DNA of 40,940 bases from an uncultured Blautia sp. (GCF_947654165.1 NZ_CANTKB010000027.1:1-40940); one strand, 5' to 3'; counted from the stretch's first letter, positions 1-8,320 are shown. Notes: a model not told the origin generated them from the sequence alone. A program made the numbers and translations.

Positions 1-295
1 TCAAGGTACTATAAGGAATAGGATTAAATTTATTTATGGTTTTGACCCCAACATCGAGTAATTTTACTATTGTAAAATAGCCTGACGAAAAATGATGTAA
101 ATCTCCCAGAAGCCAGTTCCTGTGCCCTTCCTGGCCACGTAGAAGGCGTTACTATGTAAACTTAAAGCTGCAGGCACTATCTGCAGCACCTATATCAATC
201 TTCTGAGAGGTGTATGCAATTATCAAGGTACAACTTGGGTCTTGCCCATTTACTTAGAAATAGTCATGAAATTTTGGAGATTGGAAGAATTTTGG
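1..295. other. Non-coding stretch with small hairpins
   Basis: No convincing gene is seen here. The stretch holds three short inverted repeats: GCCAG/CTGGC (113-117 with 131-135), GCTGCAG/CTGCAGC (167-173 with 181-187) and TGGG/CCCA near 236-248. The 9-mer TCAAGGTAC occurs at 1-9 and again at 223-231. It could be the 3' part of a structured RNA or an element remnant. I do not recognise a known RNA family, and there is no clear promoter. Confidence 0.3.
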
Positions 296-324
296 AAAAA
301 AATTAAGCTGCCATAAAAGGCAGC
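296..324 (-). terminator. Intrinsic terminator of the XRE gene
   Basis: Reading the minus strand, GCTGCC pairs with GGCAGC (319-324 with 307-312) around a 6-nt loop, followed by TTAATTTTTTT. It lies just past the stop of the minus-strand XRE gene. Confidence 0.7.
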
Positions 325-336
325 CTGTAAAAATCA

Positions 337-654
337 TTAGGGATGTTTGGAGGTTAATCTTTTGAGAATGGATATAACCGCCATCATATCATCCTCATCC
401 AACTGTTTTAAAAGATCGTTTGCTTTTTGATAAAGAGGTAAGTTATGAATCCTTTCATCAAAGAACTCCTGTGGTGTAATATCAAAATAACGGCATATTT
501 CATAAAACTGGCTCATGGAAGGCAGAGAACGTCCGGAGCTGATATTCTGGATGTAACTTTTATTTTTACCAAGATCAAGACTCATTTGATATTCGGATAC
601 ATTTTTTCTAAGGCGCAGCTCTGTGATTCGGTCTGCAATATATTTTTCATCCAT
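337..654 (-). CDS. XRE-family HTH transcriptional regulator
   Basis: A 105-residue protein with an N-terminal XRE/Cro-type helix-turn-helix (about residues 7-62: start of helix 1 at ITELRLRK, recognition region near LGKNKSYIQNISSG, then PSMSQFYEICRYFDITPQEFF). A short helical tail of about 35 residues could dimerise. The start is ATG at 654, preceded by GAGGTGA. Such proteins are usually repressors of their own and neighbouring promoters in mobile elements. The gene is divergent from a small plus-strand gene, and the shared 200-bp gap holds a perfect 10-bp-arm palindrome over a good promoter, the natural operator for this protein. The fold is clear; the target is inferred from position. Confidence 0.85.
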   Translation of the reverse strand: MDEKYIADRITELRLRKNVSEYQMSLDLGKNKSYIQNISSGRSLPSMSQFYEICRYFDITPQEFFDERIHNLPLYQKANDLLKQLDEDDMMAVISILKRLTSKHP

Positions 655-747
655 TTTTTCTCACCTCGTTTTCTTTATTTTAATCTATTTACGAAAGTGA
701 AATTACGGATTAAAATAGGTGTATTAAAAGTAAAGAGAATAATATTA

Positions 748-777
748 TTGATTATATCCGTAATTTGCGGATATAAT
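748..777 (+). promoter_or_regulatory. Promoter overlapped by a palindromic operator
   Basis: TTGATT (748-753), an 18-nt spacer and TATAAT (772-777) form a good sigma-A promoter reading right. A palindrome with 10-bp perfect arms (ATTATATCCG at 751-760, CGGATATAAT at 768-777) covers it. The half-site TTACGGAT recurs at 703-710, in inverted relation to ATCCGTAA at 757-763. A repressor bound here would block the promoter; the adjacent XRE protein is the likely binder (inference). Confidence 0.6.
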
Positions 778-898
778 ACAACATACATGATCATATACAC
801 AGAATCTGGCGGATTGCAGACGTTTATTTAAAAAGTTATCAGTAAAAAGATGTGTTATGTGTATGATTTCGGGGTATGATGTAATAGAGGTGAGTCAG

Positions 899-1093
899 AT
901 GAAAGTAATCGGAACAGAACAGGAAATCGAATGGATTAAAGAAGCCTTGCAGAACAACTGTGAGGGATGTCCCCTTTCTGCATTGTGTGCAGGAGCTGCT
1001 AAGAAAGACAGTGAGCAGTACGGAAAGGTAAAACAGACATGTAAAGAATTCCTGGGTGAGCATATTGTTTTTATTACAGAAAACAATATATAG
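899..1093 (+). CDS. Small Cys-rich hypothetical protein
   Basis: A 64-residue protein. I chose ATG 899 because AGAGGTGAG sits at the right distance before it; an in-frame ATG at 857 has no such site. It has four cysteines, three clustered as C-x2-C-x6-C (NNCEGCPLSALCAG) and one later (QTCKEF), so it may bind a metal or Fe-S cluster, although no named family is recognised. It lies directly behind the palindrome-controlled promoter and divergent from the XRE gene, so it is probably under that repressor. Its stop codon lies inside the TATATAGT box of the next promoter, so the two transcription units abut. Function unknown. Confidence 0.6.
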   Translation: MKVIGTEQEIEWIKEALQNNCEGCPLSALCAGAAKKDSEQYGKVKQTCKEFLGEHIVFITENNI

Positions 1094-1133
1094 TATATAC
1101 AGAATTGACACAAACAATATCTTGTGCTACTAT
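1087..1133 (+). promoter_or_regulatory. Shared-type promoter (copy 1) with TATATAGT box
   Basis: TATATAGT (1087-1094), 10 nt, TTGACA (1105-1110), 17 nt, TACTAT (1128-1133). The same box, -35 spacing and -10 spacing occur at two minus-strand promoters (12959-12913 and 30310-30264). It drives the DNA-processing operon. The upstream box at fixed distance from -35 suggests an activator or shared regulator site (inference). Confidence 0.75.
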
Positions 1134-1139
1134 ACTGAT

Positions 1140-1361
1140 ATAGTTTGTTTTTTATGCATTCCCTTTTAGGGAAGTTCTGGGATTGTGCGAATCCCGGAAT
1201 CAACAGGCAGACAAAAACTTCCTGTCTGGCATAAGCTGTTTATGTTTGTATAAAGTGTCACTATGCGGTGTGTATCGCGGTAGTGATGCTTTTTGTTTTA
1301 TTAGGTAAAATACCAGAGATTTAGGAATGAATGGAGAAATACTCTTTTCATTCCTTTTTTT
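1140..1361 (+). ncRNA. Structured leader RNA with two tandem terminators (copy 1)
   Basis: The predicted transcript starts near 1140. Visible parts in order: hairpin TTCCC/GGGAA (1159-1173); a 10-bp stem with a 5-nt loop (1175-1199); CAGACA/TGTCTG (1208-1228); a linker at 1238-1255 (GTTTATGTTTGTATAAAG) shared with two other leaders; terminator 1 (TCACTA/TAGTGA, 1258-1286, then T-rich 1290-1300); terminator 2 (GGAATGAA/TTCATTCC, 1324-1354, then seven T). The first gene starts only at 1443, so most transcripts should stop unless the terminators are bypassed. It could be an attenuator, an antitermination site or a small RNA in its own right. I recognise no known riboswitch. Confidence 0.65.
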
Positions 1362-1442
1362 GTTTAATGGCAGATGGAGCAGCCACAATCAGCTTTGAGC
1401 TGTTTATGGATAAAACTTATTTTAAGAAAGGTGGAAAGACAC

Positions 1443-2585
1443 ATGAATGAAACAAGAATTTTTGCAGATGCGTATCAGACGACGTTTGCAGACCCAAAGG
1501 AGATGCTGGAATTTTTGGCACAGAGAGCAAAAGAATCTTCCTGGATCCGTAAGCCTACAAGAACACTGCGACTGGTTCCGGCTATTCAGGAAGCAGGTAA
1601 AATGAAGGACACAGTAGGAAAAAACTGGGAAGAGATCCTGGAGGATACTGAGAATAATACCCAGCTTGCCTTAAAAATTAAGGGTGAGACCTATCCGGTG
1701 CGTACCTGTGCAATCCGGACAATTCTGGATCGGGCAGGAATTTCTGGTTCCGGGCTTAGAAAACTGGAAACAGCAAATTATGCGAAGGTAGTGAATTACT
1801 GCCTGAAGGTAGCGAAAGGGGATGCTCTGATCAAGATTGCAGATGGAAAAGTATCTGCAGTTCACGGTGGAGATCACCACGATTACAGCATATTGGATAT
1901 GCGGGCAGTATTTGAAATGACCATGCAGTTTCTGAATACCAATTTTCCGGGAAACAGTTACGTGGAAGGTTCCGGAATGTTCGATCATTCCATTGTTTCC
2001 GCAATGTGGGAACTTGGGGGAAATCAGGAACTTCTGGATACTTACAGGGATGCTTTAAGTGATCATGGCATCAGCGATAATATCATTGCACCCGCTGTAA
2101 GGCTTACTACATCAGATGTTGCAGTAAGCGGAGCAAATCTGTATCCGATGCTGACTTGTTCCAGCAGTGGCAGGACGATCAGTCTTGGCAGTCCAATCAA
2201 ACTGGCGCATACCGGCGGTGCTGATATGACACAGTTTCTGGCAAATTTAAGAATGCTCTGTTCCAGATATCAGGATGCAATTTCAGATATAACAAAATTA
2301 ATGGATATTGAAATCCGTCATCCGCTGAATTGTATTCGTTTATCGATGAAACGCCTGGGAATCCGAAAAAAGTTGATCAATGATGTGGTGGAAATGTTCG
2401 AGTTCCAGAAAGGAAACGGACCCTGCACTGCACATGACATTTATTTTGCTATGAACGAAGCATCGTTCTTTGCAGCCTGTGAAGGAATGCAGGGGGCAGC
2501 AATCATTAATCTGGAAGAACAGATTACCCGTGCATTGGCTTTAGACTGGAAAGAGTTTGATGTAGGTGGAGCAATCAAATGGTAA
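1443..2585 (+). CDS. Unrecognised DNA-processing operon protein (possibly DUF932-like)
   Basis: A 380-residue soluble protein without membrane segments or signal peptide. I chose ATG 1443 because AAGGTGG lies about 10 nt upstream; the longer reading from 1374 would begin inside the second terminator region. It is first in an operon with a YqaJ-type nuclease and a RecD2-like helicase, with only 34 nt before the next gene, so a role in recombination or replication of the element is likely by context. The stretch TSDVAVSGANLYPML and the C-terminal AMNEASFF...LALDWKEF segment recall DUF932-type phage/plasmid proteins, but I cannot establish this. No catalytic motif is evident. Confidence 0.75.
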   Translation: MNETRIFADAYQTTFADPKEMLEFLAQRAKESSWIRKPTRTLRLVPAIQEAGKMKDTVGKNWEEILEDTENNTQLALKIKGETYPVRTCAIRTILDRAGISGSGLRKLETANYAKVVNYCLKVAKGDALIKIADGKVSAVHGGDHHDYSILDMRAVFEMTMQFLNTNFPGNSYVEGSGMFDHSIVSAMWELGGNQELLDTYRDALSDHGISDNIIAPAVRLTTSDVAVSGANLYPMLTCSSSGRTISLGSPIKLAHTGGADMTQFLANLRMLCSRYQDAISDITKLMDIEIRHPLNCIRLSMKRLGIRKKLINDVVEMFEFQKGNGPCTAHDIYFAMNEASFFAACEGMQGAAIINLEEQITRALALDWKEFDVGGAIKW

Positions 2586-2619
2586 GGCGAAAAGAAAAAT
2601 CAGAAGGAGGAAATAAAGA

Positions 2620-3474
2620 ATGACAGGACTGAATTTGAATTATGAACCGAAGATTGTAGTGGATATCAGTGAACTTACGAGAGAGGAATGGCTTGATTAC
2701 CGTAAAAAGGGAATTGGTGGCAGCGATGTAGCCGCCATCATGGGAATCTCCCCGTTTGCGACGATCCGGGATCTATATAACAACAAGGTGGGGATTTTGC
2801 CTGCTATTCCGGAGGAAGAAGAAAGTAACTGGGTTGCAAAGGAAGTCGGGCATCGGCTGGAAGATCTTGTAGCAGAGATTTTTGTCAGAAAGACAGGACT
2901 GAAGGTATTTCCGGTAAGAAAAATGTTCCGGCATCCCCTGTATCCGTTCATGCTTGCAGATGTGGATTTTTTTATTTTATTTCCTGATGGTACATACGGA
3001 ATTCTTGAATGTAAGACCTGTAATTACAATGCGAGTAAGAAATGGGATGATGATGCAATTCCGGATAATTATGTACTCCAGGTCAAACATTATCTGTCGG
3101 TCATGAACATGCAAAAAGCTTATATTGCATGTCTGTATGGGAATAATGAAGACGAATTTGTATTCCGTTATCTGGAGCGTGATCTGATGGATGAAGAAGA
3201 CATCATAGAACAGGAAGCATTCTTCTGGGAGGAATATGTTGAAAAACATGTGGAACCACCGTATAACGGAAAGACAGACCTCATTTTAGATAGTATTCGG
3301 AGATCTGTGGGATATGCGGACATTACTCTCCCGGAAATCGAATTATCATGTCTGGAATCTAAAAATCTTGAAAGATATCTTGCTTTAGCAGAAGAAAAAT
3401 CCCAAATTGAAAAAAGAAAAAAGAGATCGAATCGGAGCAGCGTGCGATTAGTGTCCCTTTTGTGGAGCAGTTAG
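2620..3474 (+). CDS. YqaJ/lambda-exonuclease-like nuclease, zero-frame part
   Basis: This is the catalytic part of a YqaJ-type viral recombinase, a 5'-3' exonuclease that makes 3' single strands for an annealing protein. The N-terminus has RKKGIGGSDVAAIMGISP (near residues 28-45), then the PD-(D/E)XK core: the acidic residue in MLADVDFF and the E-x-K of GILECKT, followed by VLQVKHYL. An AGGAGG site precedes ATG 2620. In the zero frame it ends at 284 residues with a tail unlike the family (KRSNRSSVRLVSLLWSS). A -1 shift at 3417-3423 joins residue 268 to the next frame and gives a normal-looking 347-residue protein. Either programmed frameshifting or a one-base indel explains this. Confidence 0.85.
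   Translation: MTGLNLNYEPKIVVDISELTREEWLDYRKKGIGGSDVAAIMGISPFATIRDLYNNKVGILPAIPEEEESNWVAKEVGHRLEDLVAEIFVRKTGLKVFPVRKMFRHPLYPFMLADVDFFILFPDGTYGILECKTCNYNASKKWDDDAIPDNYVLQVKHYLSVMNMQKAYIACLYGNNEDEFVFRYLERDLMDEEDIIEQEAFFWEEYVEKHVEPPYNGKTDLILDSIRRSVGYADITLPEIELSCLESKNLERYLALAEEKSQIEKRKKRSNRSSVRLVSLLWSS
3417..3449 (+). promoter_or_regulatory. Candidate -1 ribosomal frameshift site
   Basis: The heptamer A AAA AAG (3417-3423) is in the exact phase needed for -1 slippage from the yqaJ zero frame (codons AAA 3418-3420, AAG 3421-3423). After slipping, the next codon is GAG at 3423, and the frame runs open to 3662. A weak hairpin AATCG/CGATT (3430-3434 with 3445-3449) starts 6 nt downstream. No clear upstream Shine-Dalgarno stimulator is seen. 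Confidence 0.5.
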
Positions 3475-3662
3475 GAGCCGGATGCAAAGCTATTTTAAAG
3501 GATGGTACGAATTGTTACCGGGTTACGTATAATCCTACAAAACGTACACAGATTGGGAAAGCGCAGATGGAGAAGCTGAAGATCCAGCATCCTGATATTT
3601 ATGAAGAATATGCGAAGACAACTGAGAGCAGGACATTTCGTATAAAGAAGGAGGCTGCATAA
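3423..3662 (+). CDS. YqaJ-like nuclease, C-terminal part in the -1 frame
   Basis: About 79 residues that continue the YqaJ-type protein after the frame change. The reading EIESEQRAISVPFVEQLG joins smoothly to the upstream helix. The only ATG-type start in this frame (TTG/GTG-like codons near 3462) has no ribosome site, which argues that it is translated as part of the upstream protein and not alone. The end contains GAGCKAILKDGTNCYRVTY and an alkaline tail. The stop TAA at 3660-3662 overlaps ATG 3662 of a 17-codon open frame (3662-3715) that runs into the start of the recD2-like gene and may couple translation. Confidence 0.65.
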   Translation, partial: EIESEQRAISVPFVEQLGAGCKAILKDGTNCYRVTYNPTKRTQIGKAQMEKLKIQHPDIYEEYAKTTESRTFRIKKEAA

Positions 3663-3696
3663 TGTTTGGCAGATTCAAACTGGAGGGATGTGGAAG

Positions 3697-5934
3697 ATGC
3701 GATGCAGATATGTGAATAAGATCTATATGAATGAAGGAAATGGCTTTACTGTAGCACTCTATTGTACCCAGGATACGTCCGTGCCATTGTCAGCAAGGGA
3801 TAAGTATCTGGCATCCCGAAAGATGATTGGGTTTACTGCCGTTGGATACAATCTGCCTCTTACAGATCAGATTGAACTGGAAATGGAAGGAGCCTGGGAA
3901 AATGGAACTCATGGTTTGCAATATAAAGTGGAATCCTTTATGGAAATTGTTCCACGGACGAAAGAAGGAATCATTGGCTATCTAGCATCTGGTGCGATAA
4001 AAGGTGTCAGACAGAGGACGGCGGAAGCCATCTATCATCAATTTGGTCTGGATACGCTGGAAGTCATTGAAAAAACACCGGAGAAACTGCTTTCCGTTCC
4101 GGGAATTTCAGAAAAGAAACTCCGTGGGATTATGGATTCCTTTGGGAAGAACCGGGTGTTTCGGGAGCTGATGACCTTTCTGGCTCCTTACAAAGTGACA
4201 CCAAAGAAAGTGAATCTAATCTTGCAGACATTTAAAGATGAATCTGTGGATATCATCCGGAAACGCCCATATATGTTATGTGCAGTCAAGGGATTTGGAT
4301 TTCTGACAGTGGATAACATTGGCAGGGCACTTGGAAAGAATCTGAATGATCCCATGCGTATTTCAGGGTGTATCAGTTACGTGTTAAATGAGGCTATGAA
4401 GGAAGGACATCTTTATCTGGAACAGGAAATTTTAACAGAACGGGCACTGGAAGTGCTGAATAAAGATCTGACTTTTCAGGCGGTGACTGCTCAGAATGTA
4501 AGCAATGTACTCTACCGTCTGGTCATGCAGAACAGCATTGTATTAGATGGGGAAAAGGTCTATACCTTCCGCCAGTTTGAAGCAGAGGAACAGACCGCAG
4601 CCATGGTTGCAAGGCGGATTCTTTATCCTATGGAACCGCTTGATGTGGAGATTGAACTTGTTCAGGCGCAGAAAGTCCTTGGAATTTCACTGTCAGAAAA
4701 GCAGAAACAGGCAGTGCGGATGGTGTTCGCCAATCCCATCAGTATCATTACGGGAGGTCCGGGTACCGGAAAGACAACTGTTTTAATGGTAATCCTTTAT
4801 ATTCACGGCATGAAATGTAAGTCTGAAGTGCAGTTAATGGCACCGACCGGCAGAGCTGCAAGACGGATGGCAGAAAGTACAGGTAACCAGAAAGCTTCGA
4901 CCATGCATATGGCACTGGGGCTTCTGGGAGAAGATTATACGGCTGAGTTTACCTATCTGGAGGCAGGGTTTGTCAATGTAGATGAAACATCCATGGTAGA
5001 TATGCGGCTGGCTTATGAATTTTTCCAGAGAGTCAAAGGGAATACAAGAATCCTTCTCGTGGGGGATGTGGACCAGCTTCCTTCAGTGGGAGCCGGTGAT
5101 GTATTTCGTCAGCTTATCAAATGTGGGCTGATACCGGTCACAGTGCTTGATCTTGTATATCGTCAGGGATCCACAAGCAGCATACCAGTGAATGCAAAGC
5201 TGATGCAGGAGGGAAAAACCAACCTGATTCTGGGTGATGATTTTGTGTTTGTGCCCTGCAAAGGAACAGAAGAAACCGCAGATACCGTAAAGAGACTTTA
5301 TCAGGAAGAAGTCATACAAAATGGTCTCGACCAGGTGCAGATCCTGACACCTTTCCGGGTAAGGACTGCAGCTGGTGTGGTGGAACTGAACCGCACGTTG
5401 GAGGATATCATCAATCCTCCAGTCAGCGGAAAGAAAGAACTTGTGATTGGAAAAGACGTATTCCGGGTTGGGGATAAGATCATACAGAATAAAAATACTG
5501 CTCTTATCAGCAACGGAGATATGGGAACCATTCTGGATTTTGATGAAGACGAGGAAGGAAACCTTAAGATCAGTATCCAGTTTACAGAGAACCGGATGAT
5601 AGAGTATGAGCTGGAACAGCTGGAAATGATTGAACATGCAAATGCGATTACGGTCCACAAATCGCAGGGATCGGAGTGTCCGGTAGTGATTATTCCGTGG
5701 GTGAAGGCATTCTATGTTATGCTGAAACGAAACATTCTCTATACTGCAGTGACCAGGGCCAAGTCCAAAGTATATCTGGTCGGGGATTGGAACGCAGTAT
5801 GTCAGGCGATTCATACCGATGACAGTGGTAAGAGAAATACAGTGCTGGCAGAGAGAATCTGCAGCTATTATGAGCAGTATCAAAGCCGGAATAAGCCTGC
5901 GCAGGAAATGGAACAGTTAAAACTTGCAGTATAA
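3697..5934 (+). CDS. recD2: RecD2-like ATP-dependent DNA helicase
   Basis: A full-length superfamily 1B helicase of about 745 residues, acting 5'-3' on single-stranded DNA. Order of parts: N-terminal OB-like region (NGFTVALYC), tandem helix-hairpin-helix (LLSVPGISEKKL near residues 130-145), Walker A GGPGTGKTT (K359), Walker B VDETS (D429/E430), GDVDQLPSVGAGDVF, TPFR, then the C-terminal UvrD-like motifs HKSQGSE (H654) and YTAVTRAK. The ORF opens at 3688, but GGAGG at 3682-3686 is only 1 nt from it; ATG 3697 is correctly spaced. The family lacks RecB/RecC partners. Next to a YqaJ-type nuclease it probably serves recombination-dependent replication of the element. Confidence 0.93.
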   Translation: MRCRYVNKIYMNEGNGFTVALYCTQDTSVPLSARDKYLASRKMIGFTAVGYNLPLTDQIELEMEGAWENGTHGLQYKVESFMEIVPRTKEGIIGYLASGAIKGVRQRTAEAIYHQFGLDTLEVIEKTPEKLLSVPGISEKKLRGIMDSFGKNRVFRELMTFLAPYKVTPKKVNLILQTFKDESVDIIRKRPYMLCAVKGFGFLTVDNIGRALGKNLNDPMRISGCISYVLNEAMKEGHLYLEQEILTERALEVLNKDLTFQAVTAQNVSNVLYRLVMQNSIVLDGEKVYTFRQFEAEEQTAAMVARRILYPMEPLDVEIELVQAQKVLGISLSEKQKQAVRMVFANPISIITGGPGTGKTTVLMVILYIHGMKCKSEVQLMAPTGRAARRMAESTGNQKASTMHMALGLLGEDYTAEFTYLEAGFVNVDETSMVDMRLAYEFFQRVKGNTRILLVGDVDQLPSVGAGDVFRQLIKCGLIPVTVLDLVYRQGSTSSIPVNAKLMQEGKTNLILGDDFVFVPCKGTEETADTVKRLYQEEVIQNGLDQVQILTPFRVRTAAGVVELNRTLEDIINPPVSGKKELVIGKDVFRVGDKIIQNKNTALISNGDMGTILDFDEDEEGNLKISIQFTENRMIEYELEQLEMIEHANAITVHKSQGSECPVVIIPWVKAFYVMLKRNILYTAVTRAKSKVYLVGDWNAVCQAIHTDDSGKRNTVLAERICSYYEQYQSRNKPAQEMEQLKLAV

Positions 5935-6037
5935 AATTTTTAAGAAATATTACAATCTCAGAGAAATGCAGACTATTACTCTATGTAGGGTTTTCGTCTG
6001 CTTTTATTTTGGACAGAAATCGAAAGGAGCAGAACGA

Positions 6038-6982
6038 ATGAAATCAATCTTATATGACAAATCAGAAGCTGTTGCAGCACTCAACCGGGTGGAAGGATTT
6101 AATCCTGTGGAACTTGCAAGAAGATTGGAAAAGGAAGGACAGGAAGACCAGCTGTATCTGGATGTGAAATACCGGAAACTCTGGTTCCGTCTGGTATATC
6201 CCATGGGAAAAATTATCAGTATTGTCCGTAGTTTTTCAGAAAATGCTGCTTTGGTGGAAGCGAGAATCTATCTGGATAAGTGTGATGCAGAGGACAATTT
6301 CATTGCCAACGCATTTTCACAGAAATTCCGGTCAGAGGATCCGAATTTTGGAGCGAAATTTCTGGAACTTGCGGAAACGGCTGCTGTCGGACGGGCACTG
6401 TCAGATGCCGGGTTTGGACTTCAGTTTGCGGATGTAGGTGAAGAAAATGATCCGGAACAGGTGGATGCCGGGATTCAGATTCCGCAGTCATCTCAGAATT
6501 CAGGAACTGTGGAGAATCTAAACAGTGGGAATGGAGCTGCCTATCAACCGGATGAGAATACGTATCAACAGTCTGCAAGGCAGATGACGGGTGGTTCTAT
6601 TCCGCTGATGCAGTCACAGTCTGGCATGATGGGACAGTTTTTTCAACAGGCACAGGCAAATGGTTCCATCATCGGTCAGCCATCCATGCAAAATACCTAT
6701 GGCCAGCAGCCGGGAATGAATTCCATGGCGACAGGTACAGTGGGAAATGCGATAGACGGTTCCCTGCCTGTGGAAGAACTTCTGCAGCACATGACTTATG
6801 AGCAGGCAGTGCAGGTTGTGATCCCGGGCAAAGGAAAATTTGGCGGAAAGACCATGGGCCAGGTGGCAAAAGAAAGTCCGCAAAGTCTGGACTGGTTTGC
6901 CAGAAGTTATTCCGGGAATAACAATGCGGTTCCGGCTGCAGCTAAATTTTTGTTAAATAAAGCATTACCAATGGCAGGATAG
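6038..6982 (+). CDS. Possible ssDNA-annealing/accessory DNA protein
   Basis: A 314-residue protein. ATG 6038 follows AAAGGAGC at good spacing; an upstream in-frame ATG at 5924 would overlap recD2 and lacks a site. Residues 1-140 form the folded part (KYRKLWFRLVYP, VEARIYLDK, then ETAAVGRALSDAGFG). The last motif resembles the ETAxGRAL pattern of Erf/Rad52-like single-strand annealing proteins, the usual partners of YqaJ/lambda exonuclease, but this is weak. Residues 150-240 are a Gln/Asn/Ser/Gly-rich linker, and a short folded C-terminus ends with GKFGGKTMGQVAKESPQSLDWFA, a small motif seen in exonuclease-like tails. A weak hairpin (GCAGAC/GTCTGC, 5968-6001, then TTTTATTTT) lies upstream and may attenuate transcription. 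Confidence 0.7.
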   Translation: MKSILYDKSEAVAALNRVEGFNPVELARRLEKEGQEDQLYLDVKYRKLWFRLVYPMGKIISIVRSFSENAALVEARIYLDKCDAEDNFIANAFSQKFRSEDPNFGAKFLELAETAAVGRALSDAGFGLQFADVGEENDPEQVDAGIQIPQSSQNSGTVENLNSGNGAAYQPDENTYQQSARQMTGGSIPLMQSQSGMMGQFFQQAQANGSIIGQPSMQNTYGQQPGMNSMATGTVGNAIDGSLPVEELLQHMTYEQAVQVVIPGKGKFGGKTMGQVAKESPQSLDWFARSYSGNNNAVPAAAKFLLNKALPMAG

Positions 6983-7049
6983 TGGATTCTGCCTGTTAAG
7001 ACCCTACAGTCAGCTATCTGGCTGCGGGGGAAAGGAGGCTTGAATATGG

Positions 7050-8267
7050 ATGTATGACATGTCAGGGTTTGATTACGATATCCGCGATGTGGTGCGTGTA
7101 CTGAATCTGCAGGTGCGTCGGAAAAATCCCAGTTCCTATGATGTGGACTGTCCCTTCTGTAACCATAAAACAGGAAAGATGAATGTTAATATCAAGAAAA
7201 ACGTCTTCCGTTGTAACTATTGCAATGAGCAGGGGGGAATGCTGGATTTATACGCCAAGTTATATGGACTTTCAAAGGCAGAAGCAAACCGGCAGATCCG
7301 GGAGGCATTAAACCTGGGCCAATACCGGGATGATTATAAGATTCCGGAGAAAAAGCCGGAGCCTGAGATTCTTGGAAACAGTGACCGTGCATCGGATGAG
7401 GAAATCAACCATACCTATTCCATGCTGCTTTCCTATCTTACGTTATCAGAAAAGCACAGGGAAGACTTGCTGGCGAGAGGGCTTACGGACGAGCAGATCG
7501 AGATACAAAGATATCGGAGTGTCCCTCTCTTTGGATTAAAAAATCTGACCAGGAAACTACAGGAAAAAGGATGTACGGTGCAGGGAGTACCGGGGTTTTA
7601 TCAGGATGAGGATGGAAAATGGACGATTCATTTTTCAGCGAAGAATTCCGGATTTCTGATTCCGGTTCTTTCCATGGAAGGTCTGATCCAGGGATTTCAG
7701 ATCCGGCTGGATCATGTGACAGATTCCAGAAAGTATATCTGGCTTTCCAGTGTGAATTACCAATATGGAGTCTCATCCGGAAGCCCGGTTCATGTAATCG
7801 GGAATTTGAATGAGAAAGAAGTGTATGTGACAGAAGGCGCATTAAAAGGAACCATTGCTCATTATCTGTCCGGAGCTACGTTCTTATGTGTGCCCGGAGT
7901 GAACCAGCATCGGAATCTCCGCCCTATTCTGGAGGACCTTTCTAAAAGAAATCTCCAGCTTGTGTATGAAACTTATGACATGGATAAGAAAATGCCAGTT
8001 ACCTGTGATGGACAGTATAGTAAATGCAGCGAATGCACGCAGAGTAACAGGTTTGGAGAGTGTCTTTATAAGGTGAAAAAACGGGAAATTATTCAAAGTG
8101 GGTGCAGAAAACTGTACGAACTTTGCAGGGAATATTCTCTGCCGGTAAAACGGATGCTGTGGGATACGGATGAAAGCAAAGAATGGCGTGGACATATCAA
8201 AGGGATTGATGATTTATATTATGATTTGTACGTAAATCAGACAGATAAAATGTCTCAAAGATTATAG
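7050..8267 (+). CDS. CHC2 zinc-finger primase-like protein with toprim-like region
   Basis: A 405-residue protein with an N-terminal primase zinc ribbon (C34, C37, C55, C58: CPFC...FRCNYC, then GGMLDLY), as in DnaG-type and phage primases. The middle region (VHVIGNLNEKEVYVTEGALKG...FLCVPGVNQH...LVYETYDMD) looks like a toprim-like DUF3854-type fold with E in TEGALKG and the acidic pair YDMD. A second Cys cluster (CDGQYSKCSECTQSNRFGEC) follows. AAAGGAGG precedes ATG 7050; an earlier ATG at 7045 hits a stop after three codons. In this operon a primase for element replication is the likely role. There is no helicase domain. Confidence 0.85.
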   Translation: MYDMSGFDYDIRDVVRVLNLQVRRKNPSSYDVDCPFCNHKTGKMNVNIKKNVFRCNYCNEQGGMLDLYAKLYGLSKAEANRQIREALNLGQYRDDYKIPEKKPEPEILGNSDRASDEEINHTYSMLLSYLTLSEKHREDLLARGLTDEQIEIQRYRSVPLFGLKNLTRKLQEKGCTVQGVPGFYQDEDGKWTIHFSAKNSGFLIPVLSMEGLIQGFQIRLDHVTDSRKYIWLSSVNYQYGVSSGSPVHVIGNLNEKEVYVTEGALKGTIAHYLSGATFLCVPGVNQHRNLRPILEDLSKRNLQLVYETYDMDKKMPVTCDGQYSKCSECTQSNRFGECLYKVKKREIIQSGCRKLYELCREYSLPVKRMLWDTDESKEWRGHIKGIDDLYYDLYVNQTDKMSQRL

Positions 8268-8320
8268 AAACAGGAAGGCCGGAGTATTCTGCTCTGGTCT
8301 TTCTTGAAAGGAGAAGATTT

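Noticed and set aside
1..295. Group II intron tail or tRNA fragment
   Set aside because: No domain V-like hairpin and no tRNA cloverleaf could be built from the sequence.
5083..5883. Long minus-strand open frame of 266 codons inside recD2
   Set aside because: Its product is Cys/His/Phe-rich without domain pattern, it has no ribosome site, and the plus strand carries a full helicase; it is a shadow frame.
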